NCBI RefSeq assembly: GCF_024497955.1
Contig: NZ_JANHKP010000016.1
Span: 62,001 to 126,000 of the forward strand
Origin: Streptomyces sp. C10-9-1
Lineage (GTDB): Bacteria > Actinomycetota > Actinomycetes > Streptomycetales > Streptomycetaceae
DNA: 64,000 bases
Direction of reading: 5' to 3'
The position numbers were made by a program, and so were the translations under genes. The notes below the pieces were generated by a model. That model made no database searches and had not been told where the DNA came from. It worked only from the letters and a program-made list of their open reading frames with translations. Shown piece after piece: positions 51,832 through 60,261 of the stretch; position 1 is the stretch's first letter; each line of letters starts with the position of its first letter.

Positions 51832-53256
51832 TCAGAGGCTCTGGGAGGCCCTGTGCCGGGAACGGGCTCGTCGGACCGCGACGAACGCGCCGCCGAGGAG
51901 GAGCCCCGTGCCGCCGACGGCGGTCAGCGTGAGCGTGGTGCCGTCGCTGCCCGTTGCGGCGAGGTTCTGGCCCGGGAGGCCGGGGGTGTGGCCGACCTTG
52001 CCGGACGGCGCGTCGGTCGAGGACTGCGCGGTGCCCGTGGCGTCGCCCTCCTGTCCGGCCTCGTTCTGCGTGGCACCGTCCTGCGTGGCGTGCTCGTGCG
52101 CGGAGTCGGTGCCGGTCTCGTCGACCTCGCCGGGACCGGTGGGGACGGCCGGGTCGGTCACCTCCACGGGAGCGGCGGTGTCGGCCGCTTCCTCCGGTGC
52201 GACGGCGGTGCTCGGCGCGGCGCCGGCGGCCGGGGCCCTGCCGTCGAGGCCGACGGCGACGGTGGCGGCGTCGGCGGTCCGGCCGGTGACCTTCACCGTC
52301 ACCTTGCTCGCGTCGTCGCCGAGTTCGGTGACGCCCGCGTTGCGGTCGGTCGTGTCCAGGACGATCGGGACCGCGGTGTGGTACTTGCCGTCGTCGACGC
52401 GGTAGGCGAAGACGCCGTCGAAGTTCCCGTCCAGGTGGCCGGAGGGCCGGCGGTACTCGAGGAGCAGGCTCTGCTTGCCCTTCAGGGGGATCTCCAGGGC
52501 CCGGGTGCCCTTCTGCGTGCCGTAGAGGGGCTTGAGGCTGAAGGTTCCGGAGCCGGTGACGCGCTGGTGCTCGGCGGTCTCCAGCCAGCCCATGCGGATC
52601 AGCTGGTTGGCGGAGAGCCCGGCGCCTCCGTTGCCGCCCATGGGCGAGCGGCCCGCGACGGCGGCGCGGTCGGTGCAGTCGACGAGGTTGCCGTCCCGGC
52701 ACTGGTAGCGGACCTGGTGACCGAAGCCGATGTTGTGGCCGAACTCGTGGCGGATCGTCGTCTCGGAGACGGTGTTGTTCTTGGTGTTCAGCCAGGTGTA
52801 GCGGCCTCCGATGGAGCCCATGCCGGACCAGTAGCAGCTGATGTTGGGGAGGACGATGGACAGGTGGTCCCAGTCCTTCCTCCGCTCCAGGCCCTTGGCG
52901 GTCACCTGGGCCTCGATGTCCTCGCGGATTCCCCGGAGGTTGCTGCAGCCCGCCTTCTGGTGCAGCGTCAGCGGGCCGATGACCTTCTCCTTGGCGGCGG
53001 GCGCGAAGGTGAAGCGGCCGCGCGAGACCTCGGTGAAGTACGTGGACAGGGAGTCGCCGGGACCGAAGTACTTGTCGAGGGCGTCCGCCCGCATCGCCGC
53101 GGGGTCGGGGTGGGCGCGGTCGGCGAAGTCGGCCACGACGACCAGGACGCGCCCGGTCTTGGCGTCGTCCGCCGCGGCCGGTGAGGCCGAGGCCCCGACC
53201 GCCAGCGTGGTGAGGGAGGCCGCAGCGGCCAGGAGCCTGCCGGTTCTGGTGTGCAT
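51832..53256 (-). CDS. Sortase-anchored secreted metalloprotease (copy 2)
   Basis: The 474-residue paralogue of the protease at 47.1 kb has a signal peptide (residues 1-29), zinc motif HEFGHNIGFGH (His170, Glu171, His174, His180), the shared segments EYRRP, ANQLIRMGWLETAEH and SPMGG, and an acidic stalk rich in Gln, Thr and Asp. LAATG (432-436) is followed by a hydrophobic helix and RRARSRHR. Cys104 and Cys141 match Cys residues in copy 1 and may form a disulphide. GGGAG lies upstream of the ATG. It is encoded ahead of the sortase gene on the same strand and is likely expressed with it. Confidence 0.9.
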   Translation of the reverse strand: MHTRTGRLLAAAASLTTLAVGASASPAAADDAKTGRVLVVVADFADRAHPDPAAMRADALDKYFGPGDSLSTYFTEVSRGRFTFAPAAKEKVIGPLTLHQKAGCSNLRGIREDIEAQVTAKGLERRKDWDHLSIVLPNISCYWSGMGSIGGRYTWLNTKNNTVSETTIRHEFGHNIGFGHQVRYQCRDGNLVDCTDRAAVAGRSPMGGNGGAGLSANQLIRMGWLETAEHQRVTGSGTFSLKPLYGTQKGTRALEIPLKGKQSLLLEYRRPSGHLDGNFDGVFAYRVDDGKYHTAVPIVLDTTDRNAGVTELGDDASKVTVKVTGRTADAATVAVGLDGRAPAAGAAPSTAVAPEEAADTAAPVEVTDPAVPTGPGEVDETGTDSAHEHATQDGATQNEAGQEGDATGTAQSSTDAPSGKVGHTPGLPGQNLAATGSDGTTLTLTAVGGTGLLLGGAFVAVRRARSRHRASQSL

Positions 53257-53751
53257 GTGCTCTGTACTCCCGTTGCTCGAAGACTGACTGCACGGGTAGG
53301 GAGCGGGCACAGGGCGCCCCCTCGCGCCGTGTTACCGGTTCGTTATCTCCGGGCGGGGCGGGTGTCCCGGCTGCGGCTCGCAAAGGAGCTGCGGGAAGGT
53401 CGCCCCGCGACCCTTCCGCGACGGCGGCGCGGGGCGGTCCAGGCGCCGTCGCGGGGCGGGGGTGCTGAGCGTGCCGTGAGCGGGGAGGGGCCGATGGCCG
53501 TCGGCGTCGTCGGCATCGAGGCGGGCGGTGGTTCCTCGCTGGCCCGGGCGCCGGCCCGGGGGCGGCCGCCCGCATGACGCCCGTCACACGGCTGGCGCGT
53601 TGCTGATGCTGTCCGGTGCAGCGGACCGTGGCGTCGGCCGGATCGCGGGCCGGGAGCCCGGCGGTGCCGCAGCGGAACGGCGGTCCGAGGCGGCGACCAC
53701 GGCACGGCCTCTGTGGGCGAGGAGCAGGACGACCCGGCCTCAGGACAACGA
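53257..53751. other. Upstream region of protease copy 2, no gene seen
   Basis: This is a 495-bp stretch between the start of protease copy 2 and the terminator of tRNA-Ser(GGA). The sequence near 53257-53345 is less GC-rich and includes GTTACCGGTTCGTTATC, a plausible place for the protease promoter. No supported gene. Confidence 0.45.
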
Positions 53752-53783
53752 CGAAGGGCCCCCTGTTTCCAGGGGGCCCTTCG
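53752..53783 (-). terminator. tRNA-Ser(GGA) terminator
   Basis: A 14-bp stem CGAAGGGCCCCCTG with a 4-nt loop lies 25 bp beyond the 3' end of the tRNA. Confidence 0.85.
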
Positions 53784-53807
53784 ACATCGTGCCCGGTGAG
53801 GCACTGG

Positions 53808-53892
53808 CGGAGGATACGAGATTCGAACTCGTGAGGGGTTGCCCCCAACACGCTTTCCAAGCGTGCGCCCTAGGCCTCTAGGCGAATCCTCC
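53808..53892 (-). tRNA. tRNA-Ser (GGA)
   Basis: The class II tRNA has acceptor GGAGGAT/ATCCTCC, anticodon stem CACGC/GCGTG and loop TTGGAAA (anticodon GGA), a long variable arm TGTTGGGGGCAACCCCTC, and T-arm ACGAG-TTCGAAT-CTCGT. The discriminator is G. Confidence 0.96.
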
Positions 53893-53988
53893 GCCGGGAA
53901 CATTACATGACGTCGGGGGGTGCTCGCGAACCCGTTCCGGGGGGATCCCCCGAGGGGGTCGAGCACCCCTCGGGATCGGGTAACCTGG

Positions 53989-54084
53989 GGCGCAGCCCCT
54001 CACGTGGCGCTATCTGACTGAACTCCCCCAGGGCCGGAAGGCAGCAAGGGTAGGTCGGCTCTGGCGGGTGCGTGGGGGGCGTCT
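53989..54084 (+). ncRNA. ffs: Signal recognition particle RNA (small bacterial type)
   Basis: The transcript contains the universal SRP apical domain: CAGGGCCGGAAGGCAGCAAGG at about 54029-54049, with the GGAA tetraloop and the asymmetric internal loop that binds Ffh. Flanking arms (GCAGCCCCTCACG and CGTGGGGGGCGTC) pair to close the long hairpin, giving about 95 nt. TAACCT at 53981-53986 is a likely -10 element. The position directly before dnaX is typical. Ends are approximate. Confidence 0.93.
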
Positions 54085-54165
54085 GCGTTCCCGGGGAACG
54101 GTCTCCGGGGCGGGCGCCGCGACGGGCCGCTCCGGTTGTCCGCGGGCCCCGATAACCTCGTAGGC

Positions 54166-56406
54166 GTGTCGTCCCTTGCGCTGTACCGCCGCTACCGCCC
54201 CGAGTCGTTCGCCGAGGTCATCGGACAGGAGCATGTCACTGACCCGCTCCAGCAGGCCCTGAGGAACAACCGGGTCAACCACGCGTACCTGTTCAGCGGT
54301 CCGCGCGGCTGCGGCAAGACGACCAGTGCGCGCATCCTGGCGCGCTGCCTCAACTGCGAGCAGGGGCCCACACCGACCCCGTGCGGTGAGTGCCGGTCCT
54401 GCCTCGACCTGGCCCGCAACGGTCCCGGCTCCATCGACGTCATCGAGATCGACGCGGCCTCGCACGGCGGTGTGGACGACGCCCGCGACCTGAGGGAGAA
54501 GGCGTTCTTCGGGCCGGCGGGAAGCCGCTACAAGATCTACATCATCGACGAGGCCCACATGGTCACCCCGCAGGGCTTCAACGCCCTGCTGAAGGTGGTG
54601 GAGGAGCCCCCGGAGCACCTGAAGTTCATCTTCGCCACCACGGAGCCGGAGAAGGTCATCGGGACCATCCGCTCCCGTACGCACCACTACCCCTTCCGGC
54701 TGGTGCCGCCCGGCACGCTCCGGGACTACCTCGCCGAGGTCTGCGGGAAGGAGGGCATCCCCGTCGAGGACGGTGTGATGCCGCTGGTCGTGCGGGCCGG
54801 GGCCGGCTCGGTGCGGGACTCGATGTCCGTGATGGACCAGCTGCTGGCCGGCGCCGCCGACGACGGTGTGACATACGCCATGGCCACGGCCCTCCTCGGC
54901 TACACCGACGGTTCCCTGCTGGACGCGGTGGTCGACGCCTTCGCCTCCGGGGACGGCGCCGCGGCCTTCGACGTGGTCGACCGGGTCATCGAGGGAGGCA
55001 ACGACCCCCGCCGTTTCGTGGCGGACCTGCTGGAGCGCCTGCGTGACCTGGTGATCCTCGCCGCGGTCCCGGACGCGGGTGCCAAGGGCCTGATCGACGC
55101 CCCCGACGACGTGGTGGAGCGGATGCAGGCGCAGGCGTCCGTGTTCGGCGCGGTCGAGCTGAGCCGCGCGGCCGACCTGGTCAACCAGGGCCTGACCGAG
55201 ATGCGGGGCGCGAACTCCCCCAGGCTGCAGCTGGAGCTGATCTGCGCCCGGGTCATGCTGCCCGCGGCCTTCGGCGACGAGCGCTCGCTGATGGCCCGGC
55301 TGGAGCGCCTGGAGCGCGGTGCCGCGGCCGGGCTCCCCGCGGGCGCCCCCGCACCTGCCATGGGCTACGTGCCCGGCCCCGACGCCCAGGCGCATGTGGC
55401 GCAGGTCCCCCCGGGCGGCGGCCCCGCCGCGGCCCGCGCCGCCGTGCGCGCGGAGCAGCCGCCTCCGCCGCCCGCTCCTCCGGCTCCCGGGCCCGAGGCC
55501 CCGGCCGCGCAGGCGCCCGCCCCGCCTGCGCCTGCCCCTTCCCCGGATGCCCGGCCCCCGGCGGGCCCCGCCCGGCCTGGGGCCTGGCCCGGGGCCTCGG
55601 CCGGCTCCGGTGGTGACGCCGCGCCCGCGCCGCCCGCCCCGGCGGCCGAGCCGGGCCGCCGCCCCGGGGGCTGGCCCACCGCGGCCTCGCCCGGGCAGGG
55701 TGCGCCCCAGCCCGCGGCCGCCCCCGCACCGCCTCGGCCGCAGGCCCCGCAGGCTCCGCAGGCCCCGGCGCCGTCCGCGGCCGCTCCGGCCGGAGGCGGG
55801 GCCGGGCAGGTGCGGACCATGTGGCCGGACATCCTGGAGGCGGTGAAGAACCGGCGCCGGTTCACCTGGATCCTGCTCAGCCAGAACGCCCAGGTGGCCG
55901 GATTCGACGGCACCACCCTCCAACTCGGCTTCGTCAACGCCGGAGCCCGGGACAACTTCGCCGGCAGCGGCAGCGAGGACGTGCTCCGGCAGGCACTCGC
56001 CGAGCGCTTCAACGTGCACTGGAAGATCGAGGCGATCGTCGACCCGTCCGGCGGCGCGGGCCACCCCTCCGGTCCGGGCCAGCCCCCTTCCGGCGGGTAC
56101 GGCGGCTCCGGCGGCGGGGCCGCGCCTCCGCCGCGCCCGCCCGCCCCCGCCGCGCCCCAGGCCCCGCAGGCCCCCCGGCCGCCGGAGGCTCCGGCCGCGC
56201 CCGCCCCGGGGCAGCCGGCTCCGCAGCAGGCCGCACCGAAGGAGCCGCCCCGCTCCGCGGAGCCGCCGAGCCCGCCGCCGGTCTCCCTGGAGGACGACGT
56301 CCCGGAGGAGGACGACCCGGACCTGGTCGACTCCGCCCTCTCCGGGCACGACCTGATCGTCCGCGAGCTCGGCGCCACCGTGGTGGAGGAATACACGAAC
56401 GAGTAG
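54166..56406 (+). CDS. dnaX: DNA polymerase III subunits gamma/tau
   Basis: The 746-residue clamp-loader ATPase begins SSLALYRRYRPESFAEVIGQEHV. It has Walker A GPRGCGKTTSARI (about 45-57), a zinc module with CEQGPTPTPCGECRSC, Walker B YIIDEAHMV and sensor 1 IFATTEPEKV. Domain III ends at about residue 390, followed by a 160-residue Pro/Ala-rich linker and a tau-like C-terminal domain (about 550-640), then another Pro-rich stretch and an acidic end. GTG 54166 fits the family's N-terminus; TAACCT and TAGGC lie close upstream, so the mRNA may have a very short leader. It lies just after the SRP RNA gene. Confidence 0.96.
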   Translation: MSSLALYRRYRPESFAEVIGQEHVTDPLQQALRNNRVNHAYLFSGPRGCGKTTSARILARCLNCEQGPTPTPCGECRSCLDLARNGPGSIDVIEIDAASHGGVDDARDLREKAFFGPAGSRYKIYIIDEAHMVTPQGFNALLKVVEEPPEHLKFIFATTEPEKVIGTIRSRTHHYPFRLVPPGTLRDYLAEVCGKEGIPVEDGVMPLVVRAGAGSVRDSMSVMDQLLAGAADDGVTYAMATALLGYTDGSLLDAVVDAFASGDGAAAFDVVDRVIEGGNDPRRFVADLLERLRDLVILAAVPDAGAKGLIDAPDDVVERMQAQASVFGAVELSRAADLVNQGLTEMRGANSPRLQLELICARVMLPAAFGDERSLMARLERLERGAAAGLPAGAPAPAMGYVPGPDAQAHVAQVPPGGGPAAARAAVRAEQPPPPPAPPAPGPEAPAAQAPAPPAPAPSPDARPPAGPARPGAWPGASAGSGGDAAPAPPAPAAEPGRRPGGWPTAASPGQGAPQPAAAPAPPRPQAPQAPQAPAPSAAAPAGGGAGQVRTMWPDILEAVKNRRRFTWILLSQNAQVAGFDGTTLQLGFVNAGARDNFAGSGSEDVLRQALAERFNVHWKIEAIVDPSGGAGHPSGPGQPPSGGYGGSGGGAAPPPRPPAPAAPQAPQAPRPPEAPAAPAPGQPAPQQAAPKEPPRSAEPPSPPPVSLEDDVPEEDDPDLVDSALSGHDLIVRELGATVVEEYTNE

Positions 56407-56467
56407 CGGGTCCTCTCTCGGAGGCCCGTACGACGACTTCCGGCGCCCGGCGGCTAGGCTGGCGCCC

Positions 56468-57718
56468 GTGAAGGTCCTTGTCATCGGCGGCGGCGCCCGC
56501 GAACACGCCCTGTGCCGCTCCCTGTCCCTCGATCCCGACGTCACCGCCCTGCACTGCGCGCCCGGGAACGCCGGTATCGCCGACGTGGCCGAGCTGCACG
56601 CCGTCGACCAGCTGGACGGCGGGGCCGTCGCCGCCCTGGCGGCGTCGCTGGAGGCCGACCTCGTCGTCGTCGGCCCCGAGGCGCCGCTGGTGGCGGGTGT
56701 CGCCGACGCCGTGCGCGCCGCGGGGATCCCCTGCTTCGGCCCGTCCCGGGAGGCGGCGCAGCTGGAGGGGTCCAAGGCCTTCGCCAAGGACGTGATGGCC
56801 GGGGCGGGCGTGCCCACGGCCCGGAGCTACGTCTGCACCACCGAGGCGGAGGTCGACGAGGCGCTCGACGCCTTCGGCGCCCCCTACGTGGTCAAGGACG
56901 ACGGTCTCGCCGCGGGCAAGGGCGTCGTCGTCACGGACGACCTCGCCGCCGCCCGCGAGCACGCGCTGTCCTGCGACCGCGTGGTGATCGAGGAGTTCCT
57001 GGACGGTCCCGAGGTCTCGCTCTTCGCGGTGACGGACGGCACCACCGTGGTGCCGCTGCGGCCCGCCCAGGACTTCAAGCGCGCGCTGGACGGCGACGAG
57101 GGCCCCAACACGGGCGGCATGGGCGCGTACTCGCCGCTTCCGTGGGCCGACCCCAAGCTGGTCGACGAGGTCGTCGAGACCGTCCTGCAGCCGACCGTCG
57201 ACGAGCTCCGGCGCCGCGGAACCCCGTTCTCCGGCCTGCTGTACGCGGGGCTGGCGATCACCTCGCGCGGGGTGCGGGTGATCGAGTTCAACGCCCGGTT
57301 CGGCGACCCGGAGACGCAGGTCGTCCTGGCCCGCCTCACGACCCCGCTGGCGGGGGTGCTGCTCGCGGCGGCGAACGGGACGCTGGACTCGCTGGAGCCG
57401 CTGCACTGGCGTGAGGACGCGGCCGTCACGGTGGTGGTGGCCTCGCACAACTACCCCGGCACGCCCCGCACCGGCGACCCGATCGAGGGCCTGGAGGAGG
57501 TCGCGGCCGAGGACGCCCCGCACGCCTACGTGCTGCACGCGGGCACCCGCCGCGACGGCGACGCCGTCCTCAGCGCGGGCGGGCGGGTGCTGTCGGTGAC
57601 CGCGACCGGGGCGGACCTCGCCCAGGCCCGTGAGCGGGCGTACCGGGCCGTCTCCCGGATCCGGCTCGCCGACTCCCAGCACCGCACGGACATCGCCCGG
57701 AGCGCCGCCGGGGAGTGA
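56468..57718 (+). CDS. purD: Phosphoribosylamine-glycine ligase
   Basis: The 416-residue ATP-grasp enzyme of purine synthesis joins glycine to phosphoribosylamine (GAR formation). It starts KVLVIGGGAREHALC, and has PYVVKDDGLAAGKGVVV in the ATP-grasp lid region, EEFLDGPEVSLF, the signature EGPNTGGMGAYSP, and RFGDPETQ with metal-binding Glu/Asp. TAGGCT 10 bases before the GTG is a likely -10 element of a leaderless or short-leader mRNA. Length is standard. Confidence 0.97.
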   Translation: MKVLVIGGGAREHALCRSLSLDPDVTALHCAPGNAGIADVAELHAVDQLDGGAVAALAASLEADLVVVGPEAPLVAGVADAVRAAGIPCFGPSREAAQLEGSKAFAKDVMAGAGVPTARSYVCTTEAEVDEALDAFGAPYVVKDDGLAAGKGVVVTDDLAAAREHALSCDRVVIEEFLDGPEVSLFAVTDGTTVVPLRPAQDFKRALDGDEGPNTGGMGAYSPLPWADPKLVDEVVETVLQPTVDELRRRGTPFSGLLYAGLAITSRGVRVIEFNARFGDPETQVVLARLTTPLAGVLLAAANGTLDSLEPLHWREDAAVTVVVASHNYPGTPRTGDPIEGLEEVAAEDAPHAYVLHAGTRRDGDAVLSAGGRVLSVTATGADLAQARERAYRAVSRIRLADSQHRTDIARSAAGE

Positions 57719-57732
57719 GCCCGCGCCGCGTG

Positions 57733-57792
57733 CGCACACGGCGGGAGGGAGCCCGGCGGCATCGCGCCCCGGGCTCCCTTCCGCCGTGTGCG
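57733..57792 (+). terminator. Terminator after purD
   Basis: A long imperfect stem (CGCACACGGCGGGAGGGAGC pairing with its near-complement ending at 57792) starts 14 bp after the purD stop. Confidence 0.85.
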
Positions 57793-58062
57793 TCCGCCGC
57801 CGTACCCGGTCCCGGCCCGCCCGCGCGGGGGCTCGTCCCGCGCGGGTCCCGTCATCCGGTGTCCACCCCCCGCGTCCCACCCTTGCCCCAAAGCCATTCC
57901 ATCGGGTGATGGCTGGGCCATCCGGATGACGGTCGCCGAACCCCCAACTATGGTGCGGCGCAGGCTTTCCGGCACTTGGCTCACCGGCATTGCGATGTCG
58001 GCGGCCGGTGCCACAGTGGGGGAGTGACCAACACCGTCGCAGGGCAGAGGGGGTGAGATCCG

Positions 58063-59739
58063 GTGGTGTCCGGTTCCGGTTTTTCCGTCGGCGCTCACGG
58101 CGCCCGTTCCAAGGCTCTCGCCGTACTGCGGGTGCGCGGCTGGGCCACGGCCGCCGCGCTGCTTCCCGCGGCGGCGGCCGTCGTGCTGCTCGCCGGCGCG
58201 GCCACGGGCCCGATGCGGGGCGCGGGCTGGGACACGGCGCGCTGGATCACCGGGGCCTGCGCGGTGGCCGTGCTGCTGGCGGCCGCGGGGGTGGCCGCGG
58301 TGATCGCCCGTGCGGCCCCCGCGCTGACCCCCACCGTGGAGCTCGCGCCCGGTGCCGCCCCGGACCTCCACCGGCTGGTGGAGGACCTGGCCGACCGCCT
58401 CGACGTCCCGGCGCCGTCCGCCCTCGCGCTCACGCCCGACTGCGACAGCTGGCTGGAGGACCGCTCCCACCCCGCCCGGAGCCGTACCGGTGCCCGCCGG
58501 TCCGGTGAGGGCCCGGTGCTGGTCATCGGCTCGCCGTTCCTCTGGTGGATGCGGGTGGCCGAGCTGCGCGCGGTGCTGGCGCCGGTGGTGGCGGGCGCGG
58601 GCCCGGCCGCGGACCCGGACATAGCCGCCGCCCGCCGGTTCGTCCGTGCGCTGGACGCGGCGGTCGCGGACGCCGCCGGGCCCGACGGGCGGCGGGGCAT
58701 AGCCGCGCCCTTCGGGGCGTTGGCGGGCCGTGTCGCCGCGGTGCTGCTGCGGGCCTGCCGGACGGATGCGGCGGAGATGGAGCGCTGGGTCGCGACGGCC
58801 TCCTCCGAGCGCGCCAAGGGCGTGGACTTCGGGCTGAGGGTCGTCGCACAGGAGCAGGTCGGCCTCGCCTACGCCGGATGGGACCGGCTGCTGACGCGGG
58901 TGGCGCTCCCCGCCTGGCGGATCGGCCGCTGGCCCTCACGGCTGGACGCGGGCGTGGTGGCGGCCCTGACGGAGTTGTCCCGCCGGGACCGGCTCGCCGA
59001 CGGCTTCGCCTCCCGTCTGGGCGAGCGCCCCGCGTGCGACCTGCTGGAGGAGCCGGGAGCCGTGGACGAGGCGGTGTCCCTGCTGGCGGCCCGGCTCTTC
59101 CACGGAGGGCGGTCCGGTCCCCCGTGGGCACCGGTCGCCTGGGAGGCCTATCCCGAGCAGGTCGTGGACCGCACCTGGCGGGCGCAGGCGGCCCGTATCC
59201 ACGGGGTGCTGGACGACCTCGGGGTGCCGGCGGCGACCGGTCCCGGCGGTCCGACGCTGGCCCGGGTGATGGAGCACCTCTCCCGGAGGCCGGGCACCGC
59301 CGCGGGAGACGGACTGGCGGCCGCGCTCACGGCCCGCGCGGCCCGTGAGGAGGCGGCCGGGGCGGCGGGTCCGGGCGGCCCGGGGGAGCAGCGCCCCCCG
59401 GCCCCGGGCGAGGAGGCGGCCGCTCCCGCCGCCGAGGAGGTGTCCGCGCTGTGGGGCGGGGACACCACCCCGCTGGTGCCCCTGCAGCCGCCCCGCACCG
59501 GGCGGGAACTGCTCGCCGACCATGTGGTCGCCATGGTGTGCTGCACGGCGATCGACACCGTGGGCGCGGCGCCCGGTATGGACTGGCTCGACGGTCCGGT
59601 CCTGCTGGTCGACGGTGAGCGCTGCGCGGACCTGCTGCCCCCGGTGCTCAGTCTCGTGGAGGAGGGCGACGCCGCGCCGCTGCGCGTCTGGCTGGGCTCG
59701 CTCGGAGTGCGCCCGGAGAAGCCCGTGCGGCTGGTGTGA
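58063..59739 (+). CDS. Membrane protein, degenerate M48-like peptidase
   Basis: The 558-residue protein has two N-terminal transmembrane helices (about 29-46 and 64-84) and a large soluble part. It follows the M48 zinc peptidase layout: PDLHRLVEDLADRLDVPAPS is the leading helix, VLVIGSPFLWWMRVAELRAVLAPVVAG occupies the active-helix position, and ARRFVRALDAAV follows. True M48 enzymes read ELRAVLAHELAH; here it is AELRAVLAPVVAG, so both zinc His and the Glu are gone. GAGGGGGTGAG precedes GTG 58063. It lies between purD and purC, as a conserved-looking neighbour, but its role is unknown and it is probably non-catalytic. Confidence 0.78.
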   Translation: MVSGSGFSVGAHGARSKALAVLRVRGWATAAALLPAAAAVVLLAGAATGPMRGAGWDTARWITGACAVAVLLAAAGVAAVIARAAPALTPTVELAPGAAPDLHRLVEDLADRLDVPAPSALALTPDCDSWLEDRSHPARSRTGARRSGEGPVLVIGSPFLWWMRVAELRAVLAPVVAGAGPAADPDIAAARRFVRALDAAVADAAGPDGRRGIAAPFGALAGRVAAVLLRACRTDAAEMERWVATASSERAKGVDFGLRVVAQEQVGLAYAGWDRLLTRVALPAWRIGRWPSRLDAGVVAALTELSRRDRLADGFASRLGERPACDLLEEPGAVDEAVSLLAARLFHGGRSGPPWAPVAWEAYPEQVVDRTWRAQAARIHGVLDDLGVPAATGPGGPTLARVMEHLSRRPGTAAGDGLAAALTARAAREEAAGAAGPGGPGEQRPPAPGEEAAAPAAEEVSALWGGDTTPLVPLQPPRTGRELLADHVVAMVCCTAIDTVGAAPGMDWLDGPVLLVDGERCADLLPPVLSLVEEGDAAPLRVWLGSLGVRPEKPVRLV

Positions 59740-60261
59740 GCGCCCGGCCGGGGCGCCCCGTCGGCCGGAGCAGTTCGGCGGGGGTGCCACCGGGGCCGGC
59801 GTCCGCGGCCCACAGGGGTGTGCGCGACCGGCGGCGGGTCGCCCGGTGCCCTTCGACGCGGCCGGTGGCCGGAAGCGGTCCGTGCGGTGGGGCCGTCCGG
59901 GGGAGTCCGGCCGGCGGTGTGCGCAGTCCGCGGTGCCCGGAGCGGCAGGTGTCGTGAACCGCTCGGGTCCGGTCGCCGCCCGGTCTCCCTCCTCTCCCAC
60001 CGGCTCGTCCTCCGCTCCTTCCCGGTACGGATCGGTCGGACGCGAGGTCCGCAGGGCGGCAGCCGTCACGGGCGGCCACGCAAACGCGCCGGATATGCGG
60101 GCAGCACGCCCGGGACGCCGGAAAGGTCCGGAGAAGTCCCTTCCGTTTCACGTCAATTCGCGACGAACGGTGACGGGCTGAGTGCGTTATGTGATGTGCT
60201 GGAGACCGGCGCTGCACAGGTCTGCGCCCACCGGCGGTCCGGGGCACCGAGGAGGCACGGC
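59740..60261. other. 520-bp interval without a gene
   Basis: No protein with recognisable features is found between the membrane protein and the dimethylformamidase-like gene. Sequence at 60130-60200 is relatively AT-rich (CCGTTTCACGTCAATTCGCG and downstream), and probably holds the promoter of the following gene. Confidence 0.45.
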
